Origin: an uncultured Maribacter sp.
GTDB taxonomy: Bacteria; Bacteroidota; Bacteroidia; Flavobacteriales; Flavobacteriaceae
Direction of reading: 5' to 3'
NCBI RefSeq assembly: GCF_947496775.1
Contig: NZ_CANMDU010000005.1
Span: forward strand, 124,001 to 188,000
DNA: 64,000 nt
A model generated the notes under the pieces. That model did not search any database and was not told the DNA's origin. It saw only the letters and a list, made by a program, of their open reading frames with translations. This document shows, piece by piece, positions 1 to 7,975 of this stretch. A program made the position numbers and the translations under genes. Numbering within the stretch: position 1 is the first letter of the stretch; each line of letters starts with the position of its first letter.

Positions 1-1282
1 GCCCTCCTTGCGATTTATGACATGTAATGGCATAAGAGAACTTAACCTGTAAGGCATTAAAAAATTTATTGTTTTTAACCCCCAAAAATTTTTTATATTT
101 TGATGTTTCATTCTCAAAGTCTTTCATTACTTCTTGGTACAAACGATTACCATCTTCATAAGAAAGCGATGGAGTTTCTGCACTAATAGTGTCTAACAAC
201 AAAACTGTTTCAAAAGGTTTTTGATTAGGGTAATCTACCATAGCTACTTTAACCTCAGCAAATTTGAAGCCATAAATTTCTTTAAACCTAAAAATTTCTA
301 AAATCTCTATAATATCTCCATTTGCAATAAAACCAGCTTCCGATTCGGGTTTAAGCCAATAATAGTTGTTTTTCACAACCATCATATAATCTCCAACTGC
401 AAGTTCGTTTTCTAAAAATAAAATTCTGCTACGAATATTCTCGTTATAAAGATTTGCTCGTTTATTAGAGCGAACAATAAAAGCGGTTTCTTCTTTACCA
501 TTTTCGGAATACGAGGTATCTATAGCTTCTTGAATTTCATAACCATCTTGTAATCTTACTATATCGGTAAAAGGTTGCACATTAAATTTAAATGCATCAT
601 AAAAAGACCCCTCTAATTCCTGTCTTAGAAGAGTTGCATTTACCAATATTCCTGAATTTTCTGCCTGTCGAACAACTTCATCCAACTCTAACTTTACAAC
701 TTCTTTATTATAGTTTAAAGATAATTTATCGGCATCTAGAGCCGGACTCAGACTTAAATGAACCGGTGGCAACTGCGCAGTGTCTCCTATTAATAATAAT
801 TTACAATTATGCCCCGAATACACAAACTGAATTAAATCGTCTAACAAAGAACCATTTTCGAACAATTTAGAGTCCGCAGGTGTATCGGGAATCATAGATG
901 CCTCATCTACCACGAAAATGGTATTCCTATGCTTATTTGGTGCCATTACAAACTGCACCCCTCCCCCACTTTGTTTTTTAGGAAAATATATCTTCCTATG
1001 AATTGTAAATGCTTTCGTTTTAGAATAATTAGACATTACCTTAGCCGCTCTTCCCGTAGGAGCCATTAAAACAGCTTTCATCGCTGTTTGCCACAAACTA
1101 TTAACCATGGTTCCTATCAATGTTGTTTTACCTGTTCCGGCAAAACCACGTAGTAAAAAAACTTCATTTTTCTCCTTAGACAAAACATAAGAAGAAAGTT
1201 TTTGCAAAGCCACTATTTGTTTTAATGTTGGCTCATGAGGGAATTTGGACTTTAATAAAGCGAAAAAAGAAGCATCAGTCAT
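1..1282 (-). CDS. RecD-like ATP-dependent DNA helicase (C-terminus beyond window)
   Basis: Superfamily 1 DNA helicase of the small RecD-like/AAA type common in Bacteroidota. Reading the minus strand, the protein starts MTDASFFALLKSKFPHEPT. It carries a Walker A motif GFAGTGKTT near residue 40, a motif Ia-like APTGRAAK, a Walker B-like VVDEASMI, a motif III-like LIGDTAQLPP, and at the window edge TCHKSQGG, which is the conserved motif of the UvrD/RecD C-terminal domain. The gene is cut by the window start, so only about 427 residues are visible; the family is usually about 470. An upstream in-frame ATG at 1291 is possible, but a -7 promoter box ends at 1299, which favours the start at 1282. 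It is transcribed divergently from the gene at 1393. Family is confident; the exact cellular role is not known. Confidence 0.9.
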   Translation of the reverse strand, partial: MTDASFFALLKSKFPHEPTLKQIVALQKLSSYVLSKEKNEVFLLRGFAGTGKTTLIGTMVNSLWQTAMKAVLMAPTGRAAKVMSNYSKTKAFTIHRKIYFPKKQSGGGVQFVMAPNKHRNTIFVVDEASMIPDTPADSKLFENGSLLDDLIQFVYSGHNCKLLLIGDTAQLPPVHLSLSPALDADKLSLNYNKEVVKLELDEVVRQAENSGILVNATLLRQELEGSFYDAFKFNVQPFTDIVRLQDGYEIQEAIDTSYSENGKEETAFIVRSNKRANLYNENIRSRILFLENELAVGDYMMVVKNNYYWLKPESEAGFIANGDIIEILEIFRFKEIYGFKFAEVKVAMVDYPNQKPFETVLLLDTISAETPSLSYEDGNRLYQEVMKDFENETSKYKKFLGVKNNKFFNALQVKFSYAITCHKSQGG

Positions 1283-1298
1283 AGATTTCATATATCAT

Positions 1299-1306
1299 CA
1301 AATATA
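1299..1306 (-). promoter_or_regulatory. Putative -7 promoter box for the helicase gene
   Basis: On the minus strand this reads TATATTTG, a perfect match to the Bacteroidota -7 consensus TAnnTTTG. No clear -33 TTG precedes it. Transcription would start about 1292, leaving a very short leader before the ATG at 1282. Confidence 0.45.
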
Positions 1307-1331
1307 ATCAGGATTTTTTCGAGAAAACCTT

Positions 1332-1359
1332 TTGCGAATAAAAAAAAATTGTAGATTTG
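1332..1359 (+). promoter_or_regulatory. Promoter for the 1393-3399 operon
   Basis: TTG at 1332-1334 and TAGATTTG at 1352-1359 are separated by 17 bases, matching the Bacteroidota sigma-A pattern TTG-N17-23-TAnnTTTG. The predicted transcription start near 1366 gives a leader of about 27 bases. Confidence 0.6.
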
Positions 1360-1392
1360 TGATAACCACTAAATATAATTAACACTTACAAA

Positions 1393-2043
1393 ATGAAGAC
1401 CATAATACAAATTGTACTTTGGATTGCGTGTATCGGATTAGGATATGCTATATATCAATCAGTTAACGGGCCAATCGAATTTAAAAAAGTAAAACAAGAG
1501 CGTTTTGCTAAAGTTGTTTCTAAGTTAAAAGACATTAAAAATTCGCAAGAAGCTTACAAAACAGTTACTGGAAAATACGCAAATGACTTTAAAGGTCTTA
1601 TTGATTTTGTAGAAAGAGGAAAATACACCATAACGCAACAAAGAGATTCTTCTTTCATGGAAATGGATGAAGCTTATGGTATTGAAGTATTAAAAGAAGT
1701 AAAAATTATAGACACTTTAGGTTTTGTTTCTGTTAAAGATTCTTTATTTAAAAAAGATGATCGCTACAAAACAATGATGAATGTTCCTGGAGCTCCAAAT
1801 GGTGAGAAATTTACCATGAAATCTTCAATTATAGAAAAAAGCGGTTATAAGGCTCCTGTTTTTGAAGCAAAAGTGGAGAAAAGCGTAGTTTTATTTGATC
1901 AACCAAAAACGCTTTTAGAACGTGAAAATTCCCATGCAAGTGTTGAAGAAGTTAATGGTAGCACTATAAAGGTTGGCTCTTTAGATGAAGTTAGTACAAG
2001 TGGTAACTGGCCTCCAATATATGACAAAAAAACAGATAAATAA
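1393..2043 (+). CDS. Single-TM protein with pilin-like N-terminal region, function unknown
   Basis: 216 residues. One hydrophobic segment covers about residues 3-20 with no cleavage site, so the protein is probably membrane anchored with its bulk in the periplasm. It is followed by a helical stretch and the motif NSQEAYKTVTGKYANDF (about residues 50-67), which recalls the aYkldtGrYP region after the N-terminal helix in type II secretion pseudopilins; the prepilin peptidase site itself is absent. The rest has no recognisable domain. It has its own promoter and overlaps the next gene by 23 bases, so the pair is probably translationally coupled. The role is unknown and the pilin resemblance is inference only. 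Confidence 0.75.
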   Translation: MKTIIQIVLWIACIGLGYAIYQSVNGPIEFKKVKQERFAKVVSKLKDIKNSQEAYKTVTGKYANDFKGLIDFVERGKYTITQQRDSSFMEMDEAYGIEVLKEVKIIDTLGFVSVKDSLFKKDDRYKTMMNVPGAPNGEKFTMKSSIIEKSGYKAPVFEAKVEKSVVLFDQPKTLLERENSHASVEEVNGSTIKVGSLDEVSTSGNWPPIYDKKTDK

Positions 2044-2854
2044 TACTGCCATCGGAGCAGATACAAATTTTAAGAAATTGTCCATTCAAGTTAGCTTGAA
2101 TGGACTTTCTTTTTGTGTTGTAGACACTATTAGCAATAAAGTTATACAGTCTGAGAACATCCTATTTAAAAGTGAATTAAACCCGTACAGTTTACTCCAA
2201 GAACTACAACCTATTCTCGAAAAGCATCAAATACACAAACAAGAATTCTCTGATGTAATAGTAATACACAAAAATTCCCTTTTCAGTTTAGTACCAACCC
2301 CTCTTTTTAATTCTAATGAATTAGAAAGTTATTTAACTTTTAATACCAAAATTTTGGCTAATGATTTGTTAGCTTATGACGAAATAGACAATCAAGAAAT
2401 AGTAACTGTTTACGTGCCTTTTATGAATGTAAACAATTATATCTACGACCTTTTTGGAGAGTTCACCTACAAGCACCATAGCACCGTTATGGTACACACA
2501 CTTTTAAATAATTTACATTCTCAAAAAGAAGAAACGTGCTATATTCATGCTTCGGAACAACAAATGGATATAACTGTTGTTACTAATAAAAAATTAAAAT
2601 TACATAATAGCTTTAATTTTACCACCAAAGAAGACTTCATCTATTATATTCTTTTTACCCTAGAACAACTACACTTAGATCCTGAAACAGTTACTTTAAG
2701 ACTCTTTGGTTCCATTGAAGAAGATGATAACCTCTATAGTATTTGCTATAAATACATAAAAAACATATCACTTTTTATTCCAAATAATCCGTATCATCCT
2801 ATTGAAGAATCTAACAGTGAATCTATCGATTTCACTGTTATAAACGCCCTATAA
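2021..2854 (+). CDS. DUF3822 family protein
   Basis: 277 residues from the ATG at 2021 (MTKKQINNTAIGADTNFKKL). An in-frame ATG at 1985 would add 12 residues but lies deeper in the upstream gene. The start LSIQVSLNGLSFCVVD followed by an internal linker and a second beta-rich half matches the DUF3822 family, which to my knowledge is grouped with actin-like ATPase folds and is typically found beside rsmD in Flavobacteriia. The first gene of the operon overlaps it by 23 bases and the stop codon overlaps the rsmD start by one base, so the three genes are likely coupled. The molecular function is not established. Confidence 0.8.
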   Translation: MTKKQINNTAIGADTNFKKLSIQVSLNGLSFCVVDTISNKVIQSENILFKSELNPYSLLQELQPILEKHQIHKQEFSDVIVIHKNSLFSLVPTPLFNSNELESYLTFNTKILANDLLAYDEIDNQEIVTVYVPFMNVNNYIYDLFGEFTYKHHSTVMVHTLLNNLHSQKEETCYIHASEQQMDITVVTNKKLKLHNSFNFTTKEDFIYYILFTLEQLHLDPETVTLRLFGSIEEDDNLYSICYKYIKNISLFIPNNPYHPIEESNSESIDFTVINAL

Positions 2855-3399
2855 TGCGCATAATTTCCGGAAAACACAAAGGAAGACATTTACAAGCTCC
2901 TAAAAAACTACCTGTTAGACCCACAACAGACATGGCAAAAGAAGCTCTGTTTAATATTTTAAATAATACGTACTATATAGAAGACATTATTCTATTAGAC
3001 CTCTTTGCGGGAACAGGAAATATAAGTTTCGAATTTGCATCCAGAGGAGCTACACAACTAACAGCAGTAGATGCCAACTATGGATGTGTTAAGTACATTG
3101 ACAAAATTTCTGATGAATTAGAACTTAATATTAACACTATTAAAAGTGATGTCTTTTCTTTTTTGGAAAATGTAAAACAGAAAAGCACTATTATATTTGC
3201 AGACCCCCCTTATGATTTATCTATAGAAGACTTTACAAAAATTCCTGAAATGGTTTTTTCTAATGAATTACTTCTTAATGATGGAGTATTAATAATAGAA
3301 CACTCCAAACACACAGACTTATCCTCTTTAAAAAATTTCGCCAACCAAAGACGATATGGAGGTAGTGTATTTAGTTTTTTTGAAGCAAATTCTAAATAA
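2854..3399 (+). CDS. rsmD: 16S rRNA (guanine(966)-N2)-methyltransferase RsmD
   Basis: 181 residues. It methylates N2 of G966 in 16S rRNA on assembled 30S subunits using S-adenosylmethionine. The N-terminus MRIISGKHKGR and the VRPTTDMAKEALFNIL segment are signature RsmD sequence. LLDLFAGTGNISFEFASRGA (about residues 47-66) is the SAM-binding motif I, and ADPPYDL (about residues 113-119) is the catalytic (D/N)PPY motif of N6/N2 methyltransferases. The start overlaps the DUF3822 stop (TAATG), so translation is coupled. Length is normal for the family. Confidence 0.95.
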   Translation: MRIISGKHKGRHLQAPKKLPVRPTTDMAKEALFNILNNTYYIEDIILLDLFAGTGNISFEFASRGATQLTAVDANYGCVKYIDKISDELELNINTIKSDVFSFLENVKQKSTIIFADPPYDLSIEDFTKIPEMVFSNELLLNDGVLIIEHSKHTDLSSLKNFANQRRYGGSVFSFFEANSK

Positions 3400-3423
3400 A
3401 AACAACCCAAATTTCTCTTCATC

Positions 3424-3903
3424 ATGAAAAAACACAATTACAACATTAAAGTGGAATGGACTGGCAACGAAGGTTCCGGAACAAAAAACTATAAAACATA
3501 TAATAGAAACCATTCTATACTTGGCGAAGGCAAATATTCCCAAATACATGGCTCTTCTGACCCATCTTTCTTAGGGGATAAAACGCGTTATAATCCAGAA
3601 GATTTATTCCTATCTTCCATTTCTTCGTGCCATATGCTTTGGTATTTACATTTATGCTCGGTTCATAATATTATTGTAACGTCATACGTAGATAATGCAA
3701 CAGGAATAATGGAAGAAAACACAGATGGTAGTGGTAAGTTTACTAGCGTAACTCTACACCCGAATATAACGATAACCAACTCCAAGCATGTACCAAAAGC
3801 TATAGAATTGCATACAGAGGCAAACACAATGTGTTTCATTGCAAATTCTTGCAATTTTAAAATAAAACACGATTGTAATATTAGTGTTGAAAACGCTTTA
3901 TAA
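3424..3903 (+). CDS. OsmC/Ohr family peroxiredoxin-like protein
   Basis: 159 residues, the usual size for OsmC-type hydroperoxide reductases, which detoxify organic hydroperoxides through two conserved cysteines. The first lies in SSISSCHMLWYLHLC (about residue 62) and the second in FIANSCNF (about residue 143), in the expected order and spacing. The pattern YNPEDLFLSSISSCH is typical of the YhfA/OsmC branch. It follows rsmD by 24 bases and may be the last gene of that operon; it is followed by the convergent RNase P RNA gene. Substrate is not determinable. Confidence 0.9.
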   Translation: MKKHNYNIKVEWTGNEGSGTKNYKTYNRNHSILGEGKYSQIHGSSDPSFLGDKTRYNPEDLFLSSISSCHMLWYLHLCSVHNIIVTSYVDNATGIMEENTDGSGKFTSVTLHPNITITNSKHVPKAIELHTEANTMCFIANSCNFKIKHDCNISVENAL

Positions 3904-3937
3904 AGAATTATAAATACCGCGGATTTCTAAGATAAAA

Positions 3938-4247
3938 AAGCAGGCCATAAGCCGGATTCTGTCTTTGTATAAAACAAAACCTTATCATTTATCTAGGCCA
4001 ATGGTTACCCAAAGGCTCTAACCGCCTACCCTTCAGCTCGGACGCGCCGCCCTCGAACACTGATTTACGTGACGTTTCACCGTATAGAGTTTACCTGGTT
4101 TCACTACAGCATTACCTGTACATACTTTCTGTTGCACTTGTCCGTCCCAATACATTGGGAGACGGGTGTTACCCGCTATACTGCGCTATGGTGTCCGGAC
4201 TTTCCTCTCTTCGCACAAGACGAACAGCGATAAGGAGACCTGCTTGA
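3938..4247 (-). ncRNA. rnpB: RNase P RNA, class A (M1-type)
   Basis: The minus strand carries the conserved core of bacterial class A RNase P RNA: GAGGAAAGTCCGGACACC near the 5' end, ACAGAAA and GGTGAAACGTC-type internal segments, GGTAAACTC, and GACAGAATCCGGCTTA near the 3' end. The ends AAGCAGG (about 4245-4239) and CCTGCTT (about 3946-3940) pair as helix P1, which sets the boundaries to within a few bases. The RNA is the catalytic component that matures tRNA 5' ends. A TAnnTTTG box lies at 4258-4251, at the distance expected for a transcription start at the P1 strand. A T-run follows the 3' end. Confidence 0.97.
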
Positions 4248-4250
4248 GCA

Positions 4251-4258
4251 CAAATGTA
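4251..4258 (-). promoter_or_regulatory. -7 promoter box of rnpB
   Basis: The minus strand reads TACATTTG, a perfect TAnnTTTG match placed 5-7 bases before the predicted RNase P RNA 5' end, which is the spacing expected for this promoter type. No obvious -33 TTG was found at the standard distance. Confidence 0.6.
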
Positions 4259-4323
4259 ACTCAATTGTTGATAAATATGTTGCTATTATTACTTAAATGA
4301 GGTACAAAATCTATAGCTATTTT

Positions 4324-4331
4324 TATATTTG
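4324..4331 (+). promoter_or_regulatory. -7 promoter box of dnaX
   Basis: TATATTTG matches TAnnTTTG and predicts transcription from about 4337. This places a possible TTG codon at 4343 almost at the 5' end of the message, and the TTG at 4376 about 38 bases inside it, supporting the latter as the start of dnaX. Confidence 0.5.
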
Positions 4332-4375
4332 TAATTAGTACTTTGGTAAAGTCATATAATCTAATAAAAAAGTAT

Positions 4376-6157
4376 TTGGAACCATTTATAGTATCAGCAC
4401 GTAAGTATAGACCTAAAACATTCAAAGATGTAGTGGGTCAACAGGCTATAACTAATACTTTACTACATGCTATAGAAAGTAACCATTTAGCCCAAGCTTT
4501 ACTTTTTTGTGGCCCTAGAGGTGTTGGCAAAACTACATGTGCCAGAATACTAGCTAAGCAAATTAACCAAGACGGTAACCAACAAGATGATGAAGATTTT
4601 GCATTTAATATTTTTGAACTAGATGCCGCATCAAACAATTCCGTTGATGATATTCGTAGTCTTATTGACCAAGTACGTATTCCTCCTCAGGTAGGAAAAT
4701 ACAAAGTATATATTATTGATGAGGTACATATGCTATCGCAATCTGCCTTTAATGCTTTTCTTAAAACACTAGAAGAACCCCCTAAGCACGCTATCTTTAT
4801 TTTAGCAACAACCGAAAAGCATAAAATAATACCAACTATATTATCTCGTTGCCAGATATTCGACTTTAAACGAATTACCGTTAAAGATGCGGCCGAATAC
4901 TTAAAATATATTGCAGAAAGCCAAGGTATTGCAGCTGAAGAAGAAGCCTTACATATCATTGCACAAAAAGCTGATGGAGCCATGAGAGATGCCCTTTCTA
5001 TTTTTGACCGTGTAGTAAGTTTTTCCGGAAATACCCTTACTAGAAAGGCAGTTACAGAAAACTTAAATGTATTAGATTACGACACTTATTTCTCCGCTAC
5101 TGATTATATTTTAGAACACAATATTCCGCAATCTCTTATTCTATTCAACAAAACACTTTCTTTAGGTTTTGATGGGCATCATTTTATAAGTGGGTTAGCA
5201 TCACACTTTAGAGATTTAATGGTATGCCAACACCAAGATACTATTGCCTTATTAGAAGTCGGAGAAGTAACCAAAAAGAAATATTTAGAACAATCAAAGA
5301 AAGCATCAGGTTCTTTCCTCTTACAGGCACTGAATATTGCTAATGAATGTGATTTAAAATACAAAACCAGTAAAAATCAGCGGTTACTTGTAGAACTTAC
5401 TTTAATGAAATTATCCTCTATCAATTTTGATGGAGAAAAAAAAAATCCCGAATCCGTAGCATTACACAATAAAACTATAGAGTTTATTGCTCCTGCCTCT
5501 TTTTTTCGTGCCAAAAGTAATGGTTCTACCCTTGAAAATATAAAGAGTAATACTGCTACTACTATACCTGAGCAAAAAACACCTACCTCTGAAACTAAAG
5601 AAGCCATAATATCTAAAGTAACCCCGATAATAGAAGAGCAAAAAACTACGCCCCCCCCTTCCCCTAAAAAGATAGATTTAAAAAATCCTATAAAAAGAGT
5701 TTCTGGCCTATCTATTTCTAGTCTTAAAGCCAAAAAAGAGCACGAGTTAAATAGAAAGGAGAATGTTGTTGATGAAGCAAAATTACCAAGAGACGCTTTT
5801 CCAGAAGAAAAAATGCAAAAATTATGGGCAGCATTTGTAGATGTAATTGACGCGAAAGGACAAAAAATATTGGCCTCTAACTTAAATGCCGATGTTCCTA
5901 AATTAAGAAACCAAACAACTATTTGGATAGAACTCCCTAATAATACTATGAAAAAAGAAGTGGAACGTGAACAATACGAACTCATGGAACACTTAAAAAA
6001 AGAATTAAATAACTATTTCATAGAATTAAAAATTACCGTTAACGAAACTACAGAAACAAAATTTGCCTTTACCCCAGAAGAGAAATACGAAAAATTAAGA
6101 CAGAAAAACCCAATCGTTGACCTTCTTAGGCAAGAATTTGATATGGATATAAACTAA
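4376..6157 (+). CDS. dnaX: DNA polymerase III subunit gamma/tau
   Basis: 593 residues. Clamp-loader ATPase of the replicative DNA polymerase. The AAA+ module shows Walker A GPRGVGKTTCARIL (about residues 36-49), Walker B IIDEVHML and the sensor/arginine-finger region TTEKHKIIPTILSRCQ. The start is taken as TTG at 4376, giving (M)EPFIVSARKYRPKTFKDVVG, the usual N-terminus of the family; an in-frame TTG at 4343 would add 11 residues unlike the family. The four-cysteine zinc module normally after Walker A is absent; the region reads INQDGNQQDDEDFAFNIFEL, as in many flavobacteria. The proline- and lysine-rich middle leads to a C-terminal tau-like domain. Monocistronic with its own promoter. Confidence 0.95.
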   Translation: MEPFIVSARKYRPKTFKDVVGQQAITNTLLHAIESNHLAQALLFCGPRGVGKTTCARILAKQINQDGNQQDDEDFAFNIFELDAASNNSVDDIRSLIDQVRIPPQVGKYKVYIIDEVHMLSQSAFNAFLKTLEEPPKHAIFILATTEKHKIIPTILSRCQIFDFKRITVKDAAEYLKYIAESQGIAAEEEALHIIAQKADGAMRDALSIFDRVVSFSGNTLTRKAVTENLNVLDYDTYFSATDYILEHNIPQSLILFNKTLSLGFDGHHFISGLASHFRDLMVCQHQDTIALLEVGEVTKKKYLEQSKKASGSFLLQALNIANECDLKYKTSKNQRLLVELTLMKLSSINFDGEKKNPESVALHNKTIEFIAPASFFRAKSNGSTLENIKSNTATTIPEQKTPTSETKEAIISKVTPIIEEQKTTPPPSPKKIDLKNPIKRVSGLSISSLKAKKEHELNRKENVVDEAKLPRDAFPEEKMQKLWAAFVDVIDAKGQKILASNLNADVPKLRNQTTIWIELPNNTMKKEVEREQYELMEHLKKELNNYFIELKITVNETTETKFAFTPEEKYEKLRQKNPIVDLLRQEFDMDIN

Positions 6158-6215
6158 AGCCTTTATCCAAAAAAAACTAAAACTGTTTCCGTTCATTTAA
6201 ATATAATTAAAGCAT

Positions 6216-6797
6216 ATGTTAGGACTAAAATTACCAACGGACCCCAGATGGGTAAACATAGTAGAGAAGAATATAGATGAGATATTAACCGACCATGCCT
6301 ATTGTGAGCAAAAGGCAGCAAGTACTGCTATTTCTTTAATTGTATCTTTTCCTGAATATCCAGATTTGGTAAAGGAAATGATTGCTCTTTCTAGAGAGGA
6401 AATGGGACATTTTAAAATGGTACATGATCGTATTCTAGAGCGCGGAAAAACATTAGGACGAGACCGCAAGGATGAATATGTCCTTTCTTTGATTAAATTT
6501 TTTCCAAAAGGTGGTAGTCGCACCACGCAGTTAATACATAGATTACTCTATGCCGCTTTAATTGAAGCCAGAAGTTGCGAACGTTTTAGACTTCTTTCCG
6601 AAGAATTAGAAGATAAAGAACTTGCTGAATTTTACCATAAATTAATGGTAAGTGAAGCCGGACATTACACCATGTTCCTACAATTTGCCAGAGAATATGG
6701 CGATACCGAAGAAGTAAATAAAAAATGGCAAGATTTACTTACCTATGAAGCTACAATAATGAAAAACCTTGGAAACAAAGAAACCGTTCACGGATAA
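6216..6797 (+). CDS. miaE: tRNA-(ms2io6A)-hydroxylase MiaE
   Basis: 193 residues. Non-haem di-iron hydroxylase that oxidises ms2i6A to ms2io6A at position 37 of tRNAs reading UNN codons. Ferritin-like four-helix fold with the two iron-binding ExxH signatures visible as SREEMGHF (about residue 68) and VSEAGHYTMF (about residue 148), plus carboxylates in HAYCEQKAA and IEARSCERF. Length and motif order are typical. It lies 58 bases after dnaX and could be co-transcribed. It is the last clearly core gene before the accessory region. Confidence 0.95.
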   Translation: MLGLKLPTDPRWVNIVEKNIDEILTDHAYCEQKAASTAISLIVSFPEYPDLVKEMIALSREEMGHFKMVHDRILERGKTLGRDRKDEYVLSLIKFFPKGGSRTTQLIHRLLYAALIEARSCERFRLLSEELEDKELAEFYHKLMVSEAGHYTMFLQFAREYGDTEEVNKKWQDLLTYEATIMKNLGNKETVHG

Positions 6798-6979
6798 GTC
6801 ATTTATATAATTCTAGGTAATACTAATAAGTAGCGTATCGCTAGTTAAAATTTATCCTTAGTCTGCCATCCTAAATTTTAAGATTTCTTAAAAAAACAAG
6901 CCCATTCTATATTTTTCTAAAGAATTTTCTTTCCTTATCATAAAGATTAATTAGATTAGGCATATAAATGATATATCGA

Positions 6980-7007
6980 TTACTAGTGATTTATATTCAA
7001 CCGTTGG
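6980..7007 (+). repeat. Solitary right-arm-like sequence of a cassette boundary (site 0)
   Basis: The stretch ends in TTCAACCGTTGG, which resembles the right arm of site C (CCAACCGTTG at 14322-14331), and precedes the ORF at 7039 by about 30 bases, as the other right arms precede their genes. No matching left arm is seen between here and the miaE stop at 6797. It may mark the left edge of the cassette-like array. The rest of 6798-7038 holds only a small TAGCG/CGCTA hairpin near 6832. Confidence 0.3.
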
Positions 7008-7038
7008 AAATAATTAGCATTAAACCCTAAATTGAACT

Positions 7039-7731
7039 ATGAATGTAAGATTTCTGATTTTTTCATTATTTATTTATAGCAATACCTACTCTCAAAATTT
7101 AGAAAACAACAAGCCCATAAATGTAATGCTTATGAATTGCTATGAATGGAGTGAAATAGATGAAAGTAAAATTGAATTTTCTGACTACTTCGCTGTTTAT
7201 GAAAAAGAAAAATATTTGATAACTAATTTCAAAATAAAAAAATACAATTCCGACAACACTACTCAACCAAAATTTCTAATCAAAGGATTGAATTCAATAA
7301 AGGACTCAACAAATGGTAGATGGATTAATAGGAAAATGTATCCTGGAGAAACCATAATATTTTCTGTTCCTAACTCGGAAAACGAAGAAAAAAGCCGAGG
7401 TTATTCAATTTACGCTAAAGGCAAGTTAATTGAAACTGAAAATAACGAGTTTCCATATTTTGAGAAAATAGAAAATTATGAATTAAGAGTTGCTTCTGGA
7501 AATACTAATGAAAGTATTGTGAAAATGGATATTACTTCCTTTCCATCTGGAGGATTTGAAGGTGGAATTTATCTTTATTGGATTGGAGATTTAAATGGTG
7601 ATAATCGACTTGATATGTTGATTGGAACTTCAACTCATTACGCTGGAATTGAATTAATATTCTATTTATCCGGCAAAACGGATAAAGAATTATTTATAAA
7701 ACATAAAGTAGGAAGTTGTTCTTCCTGCTAA
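7039..7731 (+). CDS. Secreted hypothetical protein with a calcium-loop-like motif
   Basis: 230 residues, not recognised as a named family. The N-terminus MNVRFLIFSLFIYSNTYSQN is a Sec signal peptide of the flavobacterial type ending in YSQ. Near the C-terminus YWIGDLNGDNRLDMLIG (about residues 179-195) resembles the DxNxDxxxD loops of FG-GAP or dockerin calcium-binding repeats, but only one copy is present. The tail ends in a cysteine pair, SCSSC. The gene stands alone, 11 bases before the left arm of inverted-repeat site A and about 30 bases after a right-arm-like sequence, so it looks like a single-gene cassette. Confidence 0.7.
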   Translation: MNVRFLIFSLFIYSNTYSQNLENNKPINVMLMNCYEWSEIDESKIEFSDYFAVYEKEKYLITNFKIKKYNSDNTTQPKFLIKGLNSIKDSTNGRWINRKMYPGETIIFSVPNSENEEKSRGYSIYAKGKLIETENNEFPYFEKIENYELRVASGNTNESIVKMDITSFPSGGFEGGIYLYWIGDLNGDNRLDMLIGTSTHYAGIELIFYLSGKTDKELFIKHKVGSCSSC

Positions 7732-7741
7732 AAAACAACTA

Positions 7742-7955
7742 TTGCCAACACGGTGTATAAAACATAGCTAATAAGGTGCTTAACCAAAGGGTTTGTGTTT
7801 ATTTAGAAAGTCCGCCAAATTTTTAATTTGGCTCTTAAAAAGGAAAAATTAAAAACAAAATATAATCCCGAAGCTTCGGGAAGGCTCTGTGTTAATCCGA
7901 AAATTTAGTGTCTTTTTTGTACGCTACGTTTCATACACAAGTCCGTTAGCGGCAA
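7742..7955 (+). repeat. Cassette boundary site A (paired inverted-repeat arms, attC-like)
   Basis: The left arm at 7742-7768 reads TTGCCAACACGG then TGTATAAAACATAGC. The right arm at 7923-7955 is its imperfect reverse complement: GCTACGTTTCATACA, then CCGTTAGCGGCAA. The outer boxes pair as TTGCC/GGCAA and CGG/CCG with AAC facing GTT, which recalls the RYYYAAC and GTTRRRY boxes of integron attC sites but does not match them exactly. The inner core 7778-7904 is shared with site C. An inner CCCGAAGCTTCGGG palindrome lies at 7867-7880. The site starts 11 bases after one stop codon and ends 21 bases before the next start. Confidence 0.6.
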
Positions 7956-7975
7956 GCAGACAAAAAATAGAACAC

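Noticed and set aside
592-870. 92-codon plus-strand reading frame
   Set aside because: Lies antisense within the helicase gene, which has clear helicase motifs on the minus strand; composition looks like a shadow frame.
5377-5985. 202-codon minus-strand frame
   Set aside because: Antisense to the C-terminal half of dnaX; no recognisable domain and no start signals.
7889-7975. N-terminal 29-residue extension of the AraC protein
   Set aside because: Translated from boundary site A; homologues begin near the ATG at 7976.
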